From Flavimobilis sp052324925 (lineage in GTDB: Bacteria; Actinomycetota; Actinomycetes; Actinomycetales; Cellulomonadaceae), in assembly GCA_052324925.1 (NCBI GenBank), contig JBQPRE010000001.1: DNA of 64,000 bases; one strand, given 5' to 3'. Below the pieces are notes generated by a model that ran no database searches, was not told where the DNA came from, and saw only the letters and a list, made by a program, of their open reading frames with translations. Each line of letters opens with the position of its first letter. The stretch's first letter is position 1. Positions 1 through 8,144 of the stretch are shown here, piece by piece. The translations under genes and the position numbers were made by a program.

Positions 1-693
1 GTCATGACGAAGCTCATCGAGCGCAACACCGCTATTCCGACCAAGCGCTCCGAGGTCTTCTCGACGGCCGAGGACAACCAGCCCTCCGTCCTCATCCAGG
101 TGTTCCAGGGTGAGCGCGAGTTCGCCCGCGACAACAAGCCGCTCGGCACGTTCGAGCTCACGGGCATCGCGCCCGCGCCGCGTGGTGTCCCGCAGGTCGA
201 GGTCGCTTTCGACATCGATGCCAACGGCATCGTCCACGTCTCCGCGAAGGACCGTGGCACGGGCAAGGAGCAGTCGATGACGATCACGGGCGGCTCCGCC
301 CTCCCGAAGGAAGACATCGACCGCATGGTCAAGGAGGCCGAGGAGCACGCGGCCGAGGACAAGGCGCGCCGCGAGGACGCCGAGACCCGCAACCAGGCTG
401 AAGGCTTCGCCTACTCGACCGAGAAGGTCCTCAAGGACAACGAGGACAAGCTCTCCGACGAGATCAAGACCGAGGTCGGCGACGCGATCGCCGAGCTCAA
501 GAAGGCTCTCGAGGGCGAGGACATCGCCGAGATCAAGGCGAAGCAGGAGACGCTGACGACGGTCGCGCAGAAGATCGGCGAGGCCCTCTACGCGGCCGAG
601 CAGGCCGGTGGCGACGCTCCCGTGGCCGAGGAGGCAACCTCGGACGAGGACGTCGTGGACGCGGAGATCGTTGACGAGGACGAGTCCAAGTGA
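1..693 (+). CDS. dnaK: Chaperone DnaK (Hsp70), 3' part only
   Basis: The reading frame is already open at base 1, so the amino-terminal ATPase domain lies outside the window. About 230 residues remain. They hold the end of the beta-sandwich peptide-binding domain (stretches such as NTAIPTKRSEVF, APRGVPQVEV and DIDANGIVHVSAKD), followed by the helical lid and a tail very rich in Asp and Glu that ends DEDESK. DnaK binds exposed hydrophobic segments in an ATP cycle driven by DnaJ and GrpE in the cytoplasm. The stop codon overlaps the grpE start (GTGA at 690-693), so the two genes are translationally coupled. The first ATG, at base 4, is internal and is not the true start. The HspR-binding HAIR sites expected upstream of dnaK would lie outside the window. 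Confidence 0.97.
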   Translation, partial: VMTKLIERNTAIPTKRSEVFSTAEDNQPSVLIQVFQGEREFARDNKPLGTFELTGIAPAPRGVPQVEVAFDIDANGIVHVSAKDRGTGKEQSMTITGGSALPKEDIDRMVKEAEEHAAEDKARREDAETRNQAEGFAYSTEKVLKDNEDKLSDEIKTEVGDAIAELKKALEGEDIAEIKAKQETLTTVAQKIGEALYAAEQAGGDAPVAEEATSDEDVVDAEIVDEDESK

Positions 694-1301
694 CCGACTC
701 CCCCTTCGAGTTCACCGACAAGCGTCGGGTCGACCCCGAGTCGGGGCAGCCGCGGGAGTCCGCGGCCGCCCCGGCCGGGGACGGCGCGGCCGAGCCCGAC
801 GTCGCTGTTCCTGACGACGCCTCGTCGCTCATGGGAGACGCCGCCAGCGGCGACGCACCCCTCAACGACGAGCTCGCCGTCGCCCAGGCCCTCGCGGCCG
901 AGCGTCTCGACGACCTCCAGCGTGAGCGCGCGTCGTTCACGAACTACCGCAACCGGTCGCTGCGCGACCAGGAGGCGGCACGTACGCGCGGCATCGAGGA
1001 TGTCCTTGCGGCTCTGCTCCCGGTGCTCGACGACATCGACCGTGCCCGGCAGGCCGGCGAGCTGGAGGGCCCGTTCGCGGCGATCTCCGACAAACTCGAC
1101 GCTGCCCTCGGTAAGTTCGAGGTTGTGCGCTTCGGTGAGGTTGGCGAGGAGTTCGACCCGAACCAGCACGACGCCCTCATGCACGAGGACTCGGCCGAGG
1201 CCACGACGACGACCGTGAAGTTCGTCATCGAGCCCGGCTATCGCATCGGCGAGAAGACGGTCCGCGCGGCGCGCGTCGCCGTCGTCGGACCCCAGCAGTA
1301 A
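690..1301 (+). CDS. grpE: Nucleotide exchange factor GrpE
   Basis: This 203-residue protein is a typical actinobacterial GrpE. It releases ADP from DnaK and so resets the chaperone cycle. About 70 acidic, disordered residues come first, then a long helix with the family pattern around RASFTNYRNRSLRDQE. A four-helix and beta-wing part follows, with VLDDIDRAR, FDPNQHDAL and the closing GYRIGEKTVRAARVAV. Translation starts at a GTG that overlaps the dnaK stop codon. A perfect 14-bp hairpin lies directly after the stop codon and separates grpE from dnaJ. Confidence 0.96.
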   Translation: MTDSPFEFTDKRRVDPESGQPRESAAAPAGDGAAEPDVAVPDDASSLMGDAASGDAPLNDELAVAQALAAERLDDLQRERASFTNYRNRSLRDQEAARTRGIEDVLAALLPVLDDIDRARQAGELEGPFAAISDKLDAALGKFEVVRFGEVGEEFDPNQHDALMHEDSAEATTTTVKFVIEPGYRIGEKTVRAARVAVVGPQQ

Positions 1302-1308
1302 CGACGCG

Positions 1309-1338
1309 TGCGCGGCGGGCCCACGGGCCCGCCGCGCA
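1309..1338 (+). terminator. Intercistronic hairpin grpE/dnaJ
   Basis: A perfect 14-bp inverted repeat (arms 1309-1322 and 1325-1338) starts 7 bases after the grpE stop codon. It has no T-tract. It may stabilise the upstream dnaK-grpE message or reduce read-through into dnaJ. Confidence 0.6.
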
Positions 1339-1378
1339 TGCACACCCACTCCCAGACGCACCGATCGGAAGGACCGCG

Positions 1379-2368
1379 TTGACTGGACAGGACTGGCTCG
1401 AGAAGGACTTCTACGCCGCGCTCGGCGTCGCGAAGGACGCCGACGCCGCTGCGATCAAGAAGGCGTACCGCAAGCTCGCGCGCCAGTACCACCCTGACCA
1501 GAATGCCGGTGACCCGAAGTCGGAGTCGCGCTTCAAGGAGATCGGCGAGGCCTACGCGGTCCTCTCTGACCCGGCTGAGCGCGAGAAGTACGACGCGATC
1601 CGCGCGATGGGCGGCGGCGCACGCTTTGCCGCTGGCCCTGGCGGCGCAGGTGCGGGCGGCTTCGAGGACATGTTCGGTTCGATGTTCGGCGGCGGCGCGG
1701 GTGGTGGCCACCCGGGTGGCCGCGCTGGCTTCGGTGGCGGAGGCGGCGGCTTCGAGGACATCCTCGGTGGCCTCTTCAACGGCGGTGGTGGCGCCGGGTT
1801 CCGCGGCGGGCCACGCCCGCAGCAGGGTGCCGACCTCACGACGTCCGTGACGCTGCCCTTCCGGCAGGCCGTCGAGGGCTCCGAGGTTGCGCTCGACATC
1901 GAACACCGCACGATCAAGACGCGCATCCCCGCGGGGGTGCGCGACGGGCAGAAGATCCGGCTGCGCGGCAAGGGCCGACCCGGCACGGGCGGCGCTCCCG
2001 CGGGCGACCTCATCATCACGGTCGCGGTCGCGGCTCACCCGGTCTTCGCGCTCGACGGCCACAACCTGCGCGTCACCGTGCCGGTGACGTTCGACGAGGC
2101 TGCGCTCGGCACCCGGCTCGAGGTTCCGACGCTCGACGGCTCGACCGTCAAGGTCAAGGTGGCCCCTGGGACGCCGTCGGGTCGCGTGCTGCGAGTCAAG
2201 GGCCGCGGCGTCAAGGCCGCGAAGACGACGGGTGACCTGCTCGTCACCGTTCAGGTCGTCGTGCCGCAGAACCTGTCGTCGGACGCGCGCAAGGCGGTTG
2301 AAGCGTTCCGCGACGCGACAGCCGGGGCCGACGTGCGTGCCGACCTGCTCGCGCACGCCAAGGACTGA
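1379..2368 (+). CDS. dnaJ: DnaJ-type co-chaperone without zinc finger
   Basis: This 329-residue protein stimulates the DnaK ATPase and delivers substrates. The J-domain covers residues 9-75 with the invariant HPD motif (QYHPDQN). A long Gly/Phe-rich stretch repeats FEDMFG/FEDILG units up to about residue 145, followed by two C-terminal beta domains. The protein has no cysteine at all, so the CxxCxGxG zinc domain of classical DnaJ is missing and the architecture is CbpA-like. The TTG start is chosen because a GGAAGGA ribosome site sits 6 bases upstream and the J-domain begins right after it. It lies between grpE and hspR, so it is the DnaJ of the heat-shock operon. A second, zinc-finger DnaJ is likely elsewhere in the genome. 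Confidence 0.94.
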   Translation: MTGQDWLEKDFYAALGVAKDADAAAIKKAYRKLARQYHPDQNAGDPKSESRFKEIGEAYAVLSDPAEREKYDAIRAMGGGARFAAGPGGAGAGGFEDMFGSMFGGGAGGGHPGGRAGFGGGGGGFEDILGGLFNGGGGAGFRGGPRPQQGADLTTSVTLPFRQAVEGSEVALDIEHRTIKTRIPAGVRDGQKIRLRGKGRPGTGGAPAGDLIITVAVAAHPVFALDGHNLRVTVPVTFDEAALGTRLEVPTLDGSTVKVKVAPGTPSGRVLRVKGRGVKAAKTTGDLLVTVQVVVPQNLSSDARKAVEAFRDATAGADVRADLLAHAKD

Positions 2369-2374
2369 CCTCCC

Positions 2375-2779
2375 ATGGATGCCGCCGACGTTCCCGTGCT
2401 GCCGATCTCGCGAGCTGCCGAGCTCGCGGGCATGCACCCGCAGACGCTGCGTCAGTACGACCGGCTCGGCCTCGTGGTGCCGTCACGCACCGCGGGCCGT
2501 GGACGGCGCTACAGCGCCCGCGACGTCGAGAAGCTGCGCACGATCCAGCAGCTGAGCCAGGACGAGGGCATCAATCTCGCGGGCATCCGTCGCATCCTTC
2601 ACCTTGAGGACCAGGTGCGGCTCCTGCGGGGCAGGGTGGAGATGCTGGCGACCGCCCTCGACCCGGGTCACCGCATCTTTACGGCGGACGCGGCGGGCGA
2701 CATCATCGCCGTCCCCCGCGGCAAGCGGGTGCCGGCCGAGCGCGGCGGTGCGCTCGTCCTGTGGCGCCCGCGCCGCTGA
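2375..2779 (+). CDS. hspR: Heat-shock repressor HspR (MerR family)
   Basis: This is a 134-residue MerR-type DNA-binding protein. The amino-terminal winged helix-turn-helix reads RAAELAGMHPQTLRQYDRLGL and is followed by the typical wing (GRGRRYSARDVEKL). After a coiled-coil segment (EDQVRLLRGRVEML) the tail is hydrophobic and ends in WRPRR. In Streptomyces and mycobacteria HspR binds HAIR sites upstream of the dnaK operon with DnaK as co-repressor. That feedback is the inferred role here because hspR is the last gene of the operon, 6 bases after dnaJ. No good ribosome site is visible, which fits coupling to dnaJ translation. Confidence 0.95.
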   Translation: MDAADVPVLPISRAAELAGMHPQTLRQYDRLGLVVPSRTAGRGRRYSARDVEKLRTIQQLSQDEGINLAGIRRILHLEDQVRLLRGRVEMLATALDPGHRIFTADAAGDIIAVPRGKRVPAERGGALVLWRPRR

Positions 2780-2840
2780 GCCGCCACCCAGCGCGGCGCC
2801 ACCCAGCGCGCCGCTGAGCCGCCACCGCGCTCGAGAGTTG

Positions 2841-3479
2841 TCAGTCGACGATGCCGTAGAGGCGGTCGCCCGCGTCTCCCAGACCGGGGTAGATGTAAGC
2901 CTGCTCGGTGAGGTGGGAGTCCACCGCGGCGACGACGATCGAGACGTCGGCACGCTCGTCCACGGCCGCCTTGACGGTCTCGACGCCCTCGGGGGCGGCG
3001 AGCAGGCAGACGACGGTGACGTCGCGTGCGCCGCGCTCGAGCACGTAGTTGATCGCTGCGACGAGCGTCGCGCCCGTGGCGAGCATGGGGTCGAGCAGGA
3101 AGACCTGGCGGCCCGTGAGGTCGTCGGGCAGACGGTTGGCGTACGTGATCGCCTCAAGCGTCTGCTCGTCGCGCTGCATGCCGAGGAATCCGACCTCGGC
3201 CGTCGGCAGGAGCCGGGTCATGCCGTCGAGCATCCCGAGGCCTGCGCGCAGGATTGGGATGACGATCGGCTGCGGGTCCGCGATCTTCGTCCCGATCGTC
3301 GGTGCGACGGGCGTCGTGATCGGCACCTCCATCGTGCGCACGTCACGCGTCGCCTCGTAGGCGAGGAGCGTGACGAGCTCGTCGACCAGGAGCCGGAACG
3401 TGGGAGAGGCGGTCCGCTCGTCGCGGAGGACGGAGAGCTTGTGGGCCACCAGCGGGTGGTCGGCTACGTGCAGGCGCAT
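2841..3479 (-). CDS. upp: Uracil phosphoribosyltransferase
   Basis: The product (212 residues) converts uracil and PRPP to UMP, the key pyrimidine salvage step. The family start MRLHVADHPLVAHKL and the PRPP-binding loop FLLDPMLATGATL are visible, and the C-terminal YIYPGLGDAGDRLYG binds uracil. An ORF extends 14 codons further upstream to 3521, but the internal ATG at 3479 matches the family length. It also has a TACCGT -10 box exactly 6 bases before it, so the mRNA is probably leaderless. A uracil permease gene lies at 17847, though not in the same operon. Confidence 0.96.
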   Translation of the reverse strand: MRLHVADHPLVAHKLSVLRDERTASPTFRLLVDELVTLLAYEATRDVRTMEVPITTPVAPTIGTKIADPQPIVIPILRAGLGMLDGMTRLLPTAEVGFLGMQRDEQTLEAITYANRLPDDLTGRQVFLLDPMLATGATLVAAINYVLERGARDVTVVCLLAAPEGVETVKAAVDERADVSIVVAAVDSHLTEQAYIYPGLGDAGDRLYGIVD

Positions 3480-3485
3480 GACGTA

Positions 3486-3491
3486 ACGGTA
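3486..3491 (-). promoter_or_regulatory. -10 box of leaderless upp promoter
   Basis: TACCGT is separated from the upp ATG by exactly 6 bases, which places the transcription start on the A of ATG. No clear -35 element is seen. Confidence 0.6.
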
Positions 3492-3587
3492 CCGCTCACG
3501 CCGCGTGCCGCAGGGGCACATGGGGAAGCCTGTCGCTCATCTCACTGTGAGACGTCTGCTCGCTGCGGCTGCGCGCACAGCGCTGAC

Positions 3588-3593
3588 TAAGGT
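3588..3593 (+). promoter_or_regulatory. -10 box of leaderless tadA promoter
   Basis: TAAGGT stands 6 bases before the GTG start of tadA. No Shine-Dalgarno sequence precedes the start, so a leaderless message is the simplest reading. Confidence 0.6.
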
Positions 3594-3599
3594 GGGGGC

Positions 3600-4061
3600 G
3601 TGCACGACGACGGACGGTGGGACGACGCGATGGGGCTCGCGCTCGTGGAAGCGCGCGCGGCGCTGGTGACGGGCGACGTGCCCGTCGGGGCGGTCGTGCT
3701 CGATGCCGCAGGCGTCGTCATCGGCCGGGGTCGGAACGAACGCGAGGCGAGCGGCGACCCGACTGCGCATGCGGAAGTTCTTGCTCTGCGTGAGGCCGCG
3801 CGCACGCACGGTGAGTGGCGGCTCGAGGGCTGCACGCTCGTCGTCACGCTTGAGCCGTGCGTCATGTGTGCGGGTGCGATCGTTGCGGCGCGCGTGCCCC
3901 GGCTCGTGCTCGGCGCGTGGGACCTGCGCGTGGGGGCGACGGGTTCGGCATGGGACCTTGTGCGCGACCCGCGTCAGAACCATTTCGTCGAGGTGCATCC
4001 GGGTGTGCGGCGCGAGGAGTGCGAGCGGATGCTCGCGGAGTTCTTCGCCTCGCGGCGCTGA
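3600..4061 (+). CDS. tadA: tRNA-specific adenosine deaminase TadA
   Basis: The product has 153 residues, the usual length. TadA deaminates A34 of tRNA-Arg(ACG) to inosine. The zinc site of the cytidine/deoxycytidylate deaminase fold is complete: His57-Ala-Glu59 (HAEVLAL) and Cys87/Cys90 (PCVMC), with Glu59 as proton shuttle. The GTG start is supported by the leaderless promoter box and by the family N-terminus. The gene is divergent from upp. In related actinobacteria tadA lies near tRNA-Ser genes, and one is found here 9 kb downstream. Confidence 0.96.
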   Translation: MHDDGRWDDAMGLALVEARAALVTGDVPVGAVVLDAAGVVIGRGRNEREASGDPTAHAEVLALREAARTHGEWRLEGCTLVVTLEPCVMCAGAIVAARVPRLVLGAWDLRVGATGSAWDLVRDPRQNHFVEVHPGVRREECERMLAEFFASRR

Positions 4062-4109
4062 ACTCACGTCCCGACGTCTCCGCGCCTCTGACCCGCGCGG
4101 GTGGCGAGC

Positions 4110-4886
4110 TCAGCCGAGCAGCCGCCTGACGAGCGTCGCGATCTCGTCGTCGTTCATGCCGTGCGCGCGCAGGTACGGACGCGTGGCCTCGGGCGAGCCG
4201 TCCTCAACCGTCGTGAGGAACTCGTCGAGCACGTCGGCCGGGCTCGTCACGAGCATGTCGGTGTACGACTCGGCGTCCTCACCCACGACGCGTCGGAGCT
4301 GCTCAAGCTTCTCGGCGAGCCACGGTCCGCGCAGTCGTGCCTCGGTCTCGGCATAGTTCGCGATGACGTCGTCGCGGGAGACGCCGACGGCCCGGAGGGC
4401 GAGGGCAACCGTGAGGCCCGTGCGGTCCTTGCCCGCGGTGCAGTGGACGAGGACCCCGCCCGCGACGGGGCTCGCCGCGTCTGCGCGTCCGTCGTCGTCG
4501 CTCATCGTCGGCACGGCGATGTGGCGCACGGCCGTCGTGAGCGCTGTGCCGCACTCGGTGGCCATGACCGCGTACATGCCACGCATCGATGTCCCGACCG
4601 CGGTGAACGAGCGTATCGAGCCCGTGAAGATCGGCAGGCTCGTCACGGTGAACCCTGCTGCGGTGAACGGTGTGGGGTGGTGGGCGGCTTCCTCGATGTT
4701 GCGGAGGTCGAGGACGTAGCGGAGGCCAGCGGCTCGCAAGGTGGTGAGCGCGTCGTCGTCGAGGGTCCCGGGCGCGTCGGACCGCAGCAGGACCCCCGGG
4801 ACGACGGTTGCGTCGCCTGCGGCGAGGCCGCCGACGTCGCGCAGGTTGGCGAAGCCGCGGACGGCGGAGAGGTCGGGGAGGCCCAT
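4110..4886 (-). CDS. Protein tyrosine/serine phosphatase, DSP-like (Tyr_phosphatase_3)
   Basis: This cytoplasmic protein of about 258 residues has the signature P-loop HCTAGKDRTG, with the catalytic Cys near residue 149. The N-terminal family motif FANLRDVGGL precedes it. Such enzymes dephosphorylate phosphotyrosine or phosphoinositides; the PtpB phosphatase of Mycobacterium tuberculosis belongs to the same family. I chose the ATG at 4886 because AGGA lies 7 bases upstream. An alternative ATG at 4916 would add ten residues without a ribosome site. The gene stands alone between tadA (convergent) and the GntR operon (divergent). The physiological substrate cannot be read from the sequence. Confidence 0.85.
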   Translation of the reverse strand: MGLPDLSAVRGFANLRDVGGLAAGDATVVPGVLLRSDAPGTLDDDALTTLRAAGLRYVLDLRNIEEAAHHPTPFTAAGFTVTSLPIFTGSIRSFTAVGTSMRGMYAVMATECGTALTTAVRHIAVPTMSDDDGRADAASPVAGGVLVHCTAGKDRTGLTVALALRAVGVSRDDVIANYAETEARLRGPWLAEKLEQLRRVVGEDAESYTDMLVTSPADVLDEFLTTVEDGSPEATRPYLRAHGMNDDEIATLVRRLLG

Positions 4887-4972
4887 GACGTGATCCTGCC
4901 ATTCTTCGCGCGTCATGGGGCATGGCTGCGGGCTGCCTGCCTAGGACCTTGGTCTCGATCCGGTCACACCAG

Positions 4973-5002
4973 TTGACAGATATCTGATAACCGATCTGTA
5001 AT
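4973..5002 (+). promoter_or_regulatory. Promoter and putative operator of the GntR/NanA operon
   Basis: A consensus -35 TTGACA (4973-4978) is followed after 18 bases by TGTAAT (4997-5002). The perfect palindrome CAGATATCTG (4977-4986) overlaps the -35 box. A related ATCTG half-site occurs at 4994-4998. This is where a repressor would act, and the first gene of the operon encodes a GntR-type regulator, so autorepression is inferred. Confidence 0.7.
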
Positions 5003-5040
5003 GGCTGTCACACACACGACGACGTGGAAGTGACGAGACG

Positions 5041-5751
5041 ATGACGCGTAAGCCACTGTCCCGGCAGGCAGAACTCAGCCTCCGGCAGTACATCCTTGAC
5101 GAGGGCCTCGCCCCCGGCGACGCCCTCCCCTCAGAGGCCGAGCTCGCCGAGCGGCTCAACATGGGCAAGACCTCCCTGCGCGAAGGCGTGCGCCGCCTCG
5201 AAACCCTCGGGATCGTCGACGTCCGCCACGGCAGAGGACTCTTCGTCGGCCGGTTCTCGTTCGCACCCCTCATCGAGCAGCTGCCCTACTCCCTCGCGAT
5301 GGACTCCGCGCCGTTCCGTGACCTGCTCCAGGCCCGCCGCGCACTCGAAGAAGGACTCGTCGTCCAGGCGTCGCGCAGCCTCACCGAGACGGACCTCGCG
5401 CACCTCGACAGCCTCGTCGAACAGATGGCCGATCTCGGCCCCGGAGGCATGGTGCGTCCCGAGGTCGACCGCGAGTTCCACCACGCGCTCTTCGCCCCGC
5501 TCGGCAACCAGTTCGTCAGCCAGCTCCAAGAGGTGTTCTGGCAGATCTTCGCGCGCGCCATGGCACACGTCCCACCGCGTCCGGACCTCCACACCGTCGC
5601 CGATCACGCGCGCATCGTCGAGGCGATCCGCAGCGGCGACCCCCTTCTCATGACCGCAGCCGTGGCCGCCCACTTCGCCGACATCGAACAAGTCGTCGCC
5701 GACATGGTCGTGACCGCCGACTCCACCCGACGCCACACCCAGCCCCGATAG
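5041..5751 (+). CDS. GntR/FadR-family transcriptional regulator (FCD domain)
   Basis: This 236-residue regulator has an amino-terminal winged helix-turn-helix (PSEAELAERLNMGKTSLREG, then RLETLGIVDVRHGRGLFV) and an all-helical FCD effector domain from about residue 85. The FCD metal-binding pattern (DREFHHAL, then His residues near HTVADHARIVEAI and AAHFADI) is present. FCD regulators usually sense organic acids or sugar acids. The gene is first in an operon with a NanA-type lyase and a sugar ABC importer, so it probably controls that pathway and its own promoter. The ATG start is about 32 bases downstream of the predicted transcription start. Confidence 0.92.
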   Translation: MTRKPLSRQAELSLRQYILDEGLAPGDALPSEAELAERLNMGKTSLREGVRRLETLGIVDVRHGRGLFVGRFSFAPLIEQLPYSLAMDSAPFRDLLQARRALEEGLVVQASRSLTETDLAHLDSLVEQMADLGPGGMVRPEVDREFHHALFAPLGNQFVSQLQEVFWQIFARAMAHVPPRPDLHTVADHARIVEAIRSGDPLLMTAAVAAHFADIEQVVADMVVTADSTRRHTQPR

Positions 5752-5825
5752 GCGGGCCGCAGCACCGACGCTGCCGCCCACGACCCGCACCACGAGCCCC
5801 ACCAACCCAGGACCGAGGTACCCCC

Positions 5826-6731
5826 ATGCCACTTTCCGGCATCATGCCCGCACTCATCACCGCCTACGACGACTCCGGCCACATCGACCTCGAGCGCAAC
5901 GGACGCCTCGTCGACGCCCTCGTCGGCGCAGGCGTCGACGGGCTCTTCATCTCGGGCTCGACAGGCGAGGCACTGCTCCACACCCTCGACGAACGCCGCG
6001 CCCTCATGACCGCCTGCGTCGAGGCCGTCGACCACCGGGCATCCGTCATCGCCCACGTCGGCCAGATCGACGTCGCCACGACGCTCGACCTCACACGATT
6101 CGCGCTCGCCCAGGGCGTCGACGCGGTCGCAGCCGTCACGCCGATCTACTACTACCTCGACGCCCGCGCCCACGCCGACTACTACCGGCGCATCGCAGAC
6201 GCCCTCGGCGGGGCGATCCCCCTGATCGCCTACCACATCCCCTCCCGCACGGGAGTCGAGCTCGGCCCGGACTTCTTCCTCGACCTCGCCGCGGAAGGCG
6301 TCATCCACGGGCTCAAGTACACCTCGACCGACCTCTACCCCCTTGCGGAGGTGAGGCGCTCAGCGCCCGAGGGATTCCTCGTCTACAACGGTGCGGACGA
6401 GGTCATCACGGGCGGGCTCGCGCTCGGCGCCGACGGCGGAATCGGCTCGACGTACAACGCGCTGCCGCGCCTCTACCTCGACCTGCGCGCCGCAGTCCTC
6501 GCGGGCGACCTCGCCGAGGCTCGCCGGCTGCAGGCCCTCGCGAACATCTTCATCGGGGAGATGTCCGGCTACAACTTCATCTCCTTCCTCCGCGCGGCCC
6601 TCGAACGGCAGGGCATCGCGATGGGTGCCAGCCGAGCACCCCTGCCTGGTCTCGACGCTGCGCAGCACGCACGCGTCCGAACCTTCTTCGACGACAACCC
6701 GGAGATCTCCGACTACCTCGTCACCCCATGA
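5826..6731 (+). CDS. N-acetylneuraminate lyase-type aldolase (DapA/NanA superfamily)
   Basis: This 301-residue class I aldolase has a (beta/alpha)8 barrel. The GSTGE substrate loop lies at 44-48, the catalytic Tyr is Tyr136 (AYHIPSRTG) and the Schiff-base Lys is Lys164. The context GLKYTSTDLY is the NanA pattern, unlike the GIKDAS-type motif of dihydrodipicolinate synthase. Spacing of Tyr and Lys (28 residues) equals that of Escherichia coli NanA. The expected reaction is cleavage of sialic acid or a related 2-keto sugar acid into pyruvate and an aldehyde. It lies in an operon with a CUT1 importer. No nanE or nanK is present here, so a different keto-acid substrate remains possible. Confidence 0.82.
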   Translation: MPLSGIMPALITAYDDSGHIDLERNGRLVDALVGAGVDGLFISGSTGEALLHTLDERRALMTACVEAVDHRASVIAHVGQIDVATTLDLTRFALAQGVDAVAAVTPIYYYLDARAHADYYRRIADALGGAIPLIAYHIPSRTGVELGPDFFLDLAAEGVIHGLKYTSTDLYPLAEVRRSAPEGFLVYNGADEVITGGLALGADGGIGSTYNALPRLYLDLRAAVLAGDLAEARRLQALANIFIGEMSGYNFISFLRAALERQGIAMGASRAPLPGLDAAQHARVRTFFDDNPEISDYLVTP

Positions 6732-6763
6732 CCGACCCCGTCAAGACGCTGGAGAGGACCACC

Positions 6764-8086
6764 ATGACCCACCGACAGACCACCCGACGCGTGCTCGGCA
6801 TCGCCGCCGCCACGCTCGCAGGCGCACTCGCTCTCGGCGCGTGCACACCCAGTGACGACGCCCCCGCAGCCTCCGGCACCGCACCGTCCACCGGTGCCGC
6901 AGGCAACCCCACGGGAACCCTCGAGATCATCTGGCCCGGAACCTCGGACCCCGAGACCCGCATGGCGGAGGACTTCGCGAAGGCGATGGCCGCCAAGGGC
7001 ATCACCATCGAGTACAACTTCCTGTCCTGGGCCGACATCCAGAAGCAGCTGGCGGTTCGCATCCAGGCGGGTGACCCGCCGGACCTCACGATGACGCAGG
7101 ACGTCACCGACCTCGTCCGCATGGACGGGCTCCTTCCCCTCGACGACCTGTTCGCGAAGTCGTTCGAGGCGGCCGACTTCAGGCCGGGGACGCTCGAGGT
7201 CTCGACGGTCGACGGCTCGCTCTACGCGGTCCCCTACGCAGCACAGGCCTTTGATCTCGTCGTCAACGAGACCATGCTGAGCGCTGCAGGCTATGCGGTC
7301 GAGGACCTCAAGACCTGGGACGACGTCGTCGCGGCCGCCAAGGCCATGACCAAGGACGGCGCCTATGGCTTCGGTTTCCCGCTGCAGAACCCCCGGTTCG
7401 CGTTCCGCGGAGCACTCACCATGGCGTACACGAACGACCTGTGGCCCGGTGACGACTCAGACGCGGCCACGACGAAGTGGATCCAGACGCTCGAGCACGC
7501 CAAGGCGATGAACGCGTTCTCGCCGCCCGCTGCAGCCGCATGGAGCTACCCCGAGATGTTCCAGGCGTACTCCAACGGCGAGGTCGGCATGATTCCCGCT
7601 GGCACGTTCTTCACGGCGAACGTCTACGAGCTCAACCCTGAGATCGTCGAGCAGTCCCGCCAGATCGCCTACCCCGCGGGACCCTCTGGCACGCAGGTTG
7701 CGCCGGTCTCCAACACGGGCTTCGGGATCTTCAAGGACTCACCAAACCACGATCTCGCGTGGTACGTCATCGAGCAGCTCGTCTCACCCGAGTGGGTGGG
7801 TCGCCTGACGACGGCAGTGAACAGCCCGGCGCTCGCCGCCATCAAGCCCGCTGATCTCGCCGACGACGCGGCGCTCATCTACCCGAACGCGCCCGAGGGG
7901 CACGCGCAGCAGATGACAGACCAGGCGGCCCTCATCGACGACCACGGCACCCCGTTGCGCCCGATCGTCGGTCAGCCCGCGCTCGAGCCCGAGTTCCAGG
8001 CCATCCTTCTCGACTTCTTCGCGGGGAAGATCACGGCCGACGACGCTCACGGCCGCATCGCCACCGCGATCAAGCAGTCCCGCTAG
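6764..8086 (+). CDS. Sugar ABC transporter substrate-binding lipoprotein (CUT1)
   Basis: This extracellular solute-binding protein (family 1, about 440 residues) would capture the substrate for the importer encoded next. A signal peptide ends in the lipobox LALGAC, and a Ser/Ala/Thr-rich linker follows. The start at 6764 is preferred because GGAGAGG lies 6 bases upstream. An in-frame ATG at 6728 overlaps the lyase stop codon but has no ribosome site and would place charged residues before the signal peptide. Binding-cleft features (GFGFPLQNPR, NGEVGMIPAG) fit family 1. The substrate is inferred from context to be a sialic-acid-like sugar. A strong hairpin follows the stop codon. Confidence 0.9.
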   Translation: MTHRQTTRRVLGIAAATLAGALALGACTPSDDAPAASGTAPSTGAAGNPTGTLEIIWPGTSDPETRMAEDFAKAMAAKGITIEYNFLSWADIQKQLAVRIQAGDPPDLTMTQDVTDLVRMDGLLPLDDLFAKSFEAADFRPGTLEVSTVDGSLYAVPYAAQAFDLVVNETMLSAAGYAVEDLKTWDDVVAAAKAMTKDGAYGFGFPLQNPRFAFRGALTMAYTNDLWPGDDSDAATTKWIQTLEHAKAMNAFSPPAAAAWSYPEMFQAYSNGEVGMIPAGTFFTANVYELNPEIVEQSRQIAYPAGPSGTQVAPVSNTGFGIFKDSPNHDLAWYVIEQLVSPEWVGRLTTAVNSPALAAIKPADLADDAALIYPNAPEGHAQQMTDQAALIDDHGTPLRPIVGQPALEPEFQAILLDFFAGKITADDAHGRIATAIKQSR

Positions 8087-8099
8087 CACCCAACCAGTT

Positions 8100-8132
8100 C
8101 GCGGGGCGGCCGCGTAGCGCGGCCGCCCCGCG
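8100..8132 (+). terminator. Hairpin between binding protein and permease genes
   Basis: A perfect 15-bp GC-rich stem (8100-8114 with 8118-8132, loop TAG) lies 14 bases after the binding-protein stop codon. The right arm runs into the permease ribosome site GGGAGGA. It probably attenuates or stabilises the operon transcript. Confidence 0.7.
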
Positions 8133-8144
8133 GGAGGAATCCCA

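Noticed and set aside
4..6. dnaK start at the first ATG
   Set aside because: The frame is open upstream and the visible part begins in the middle of the peptide-binding domain.
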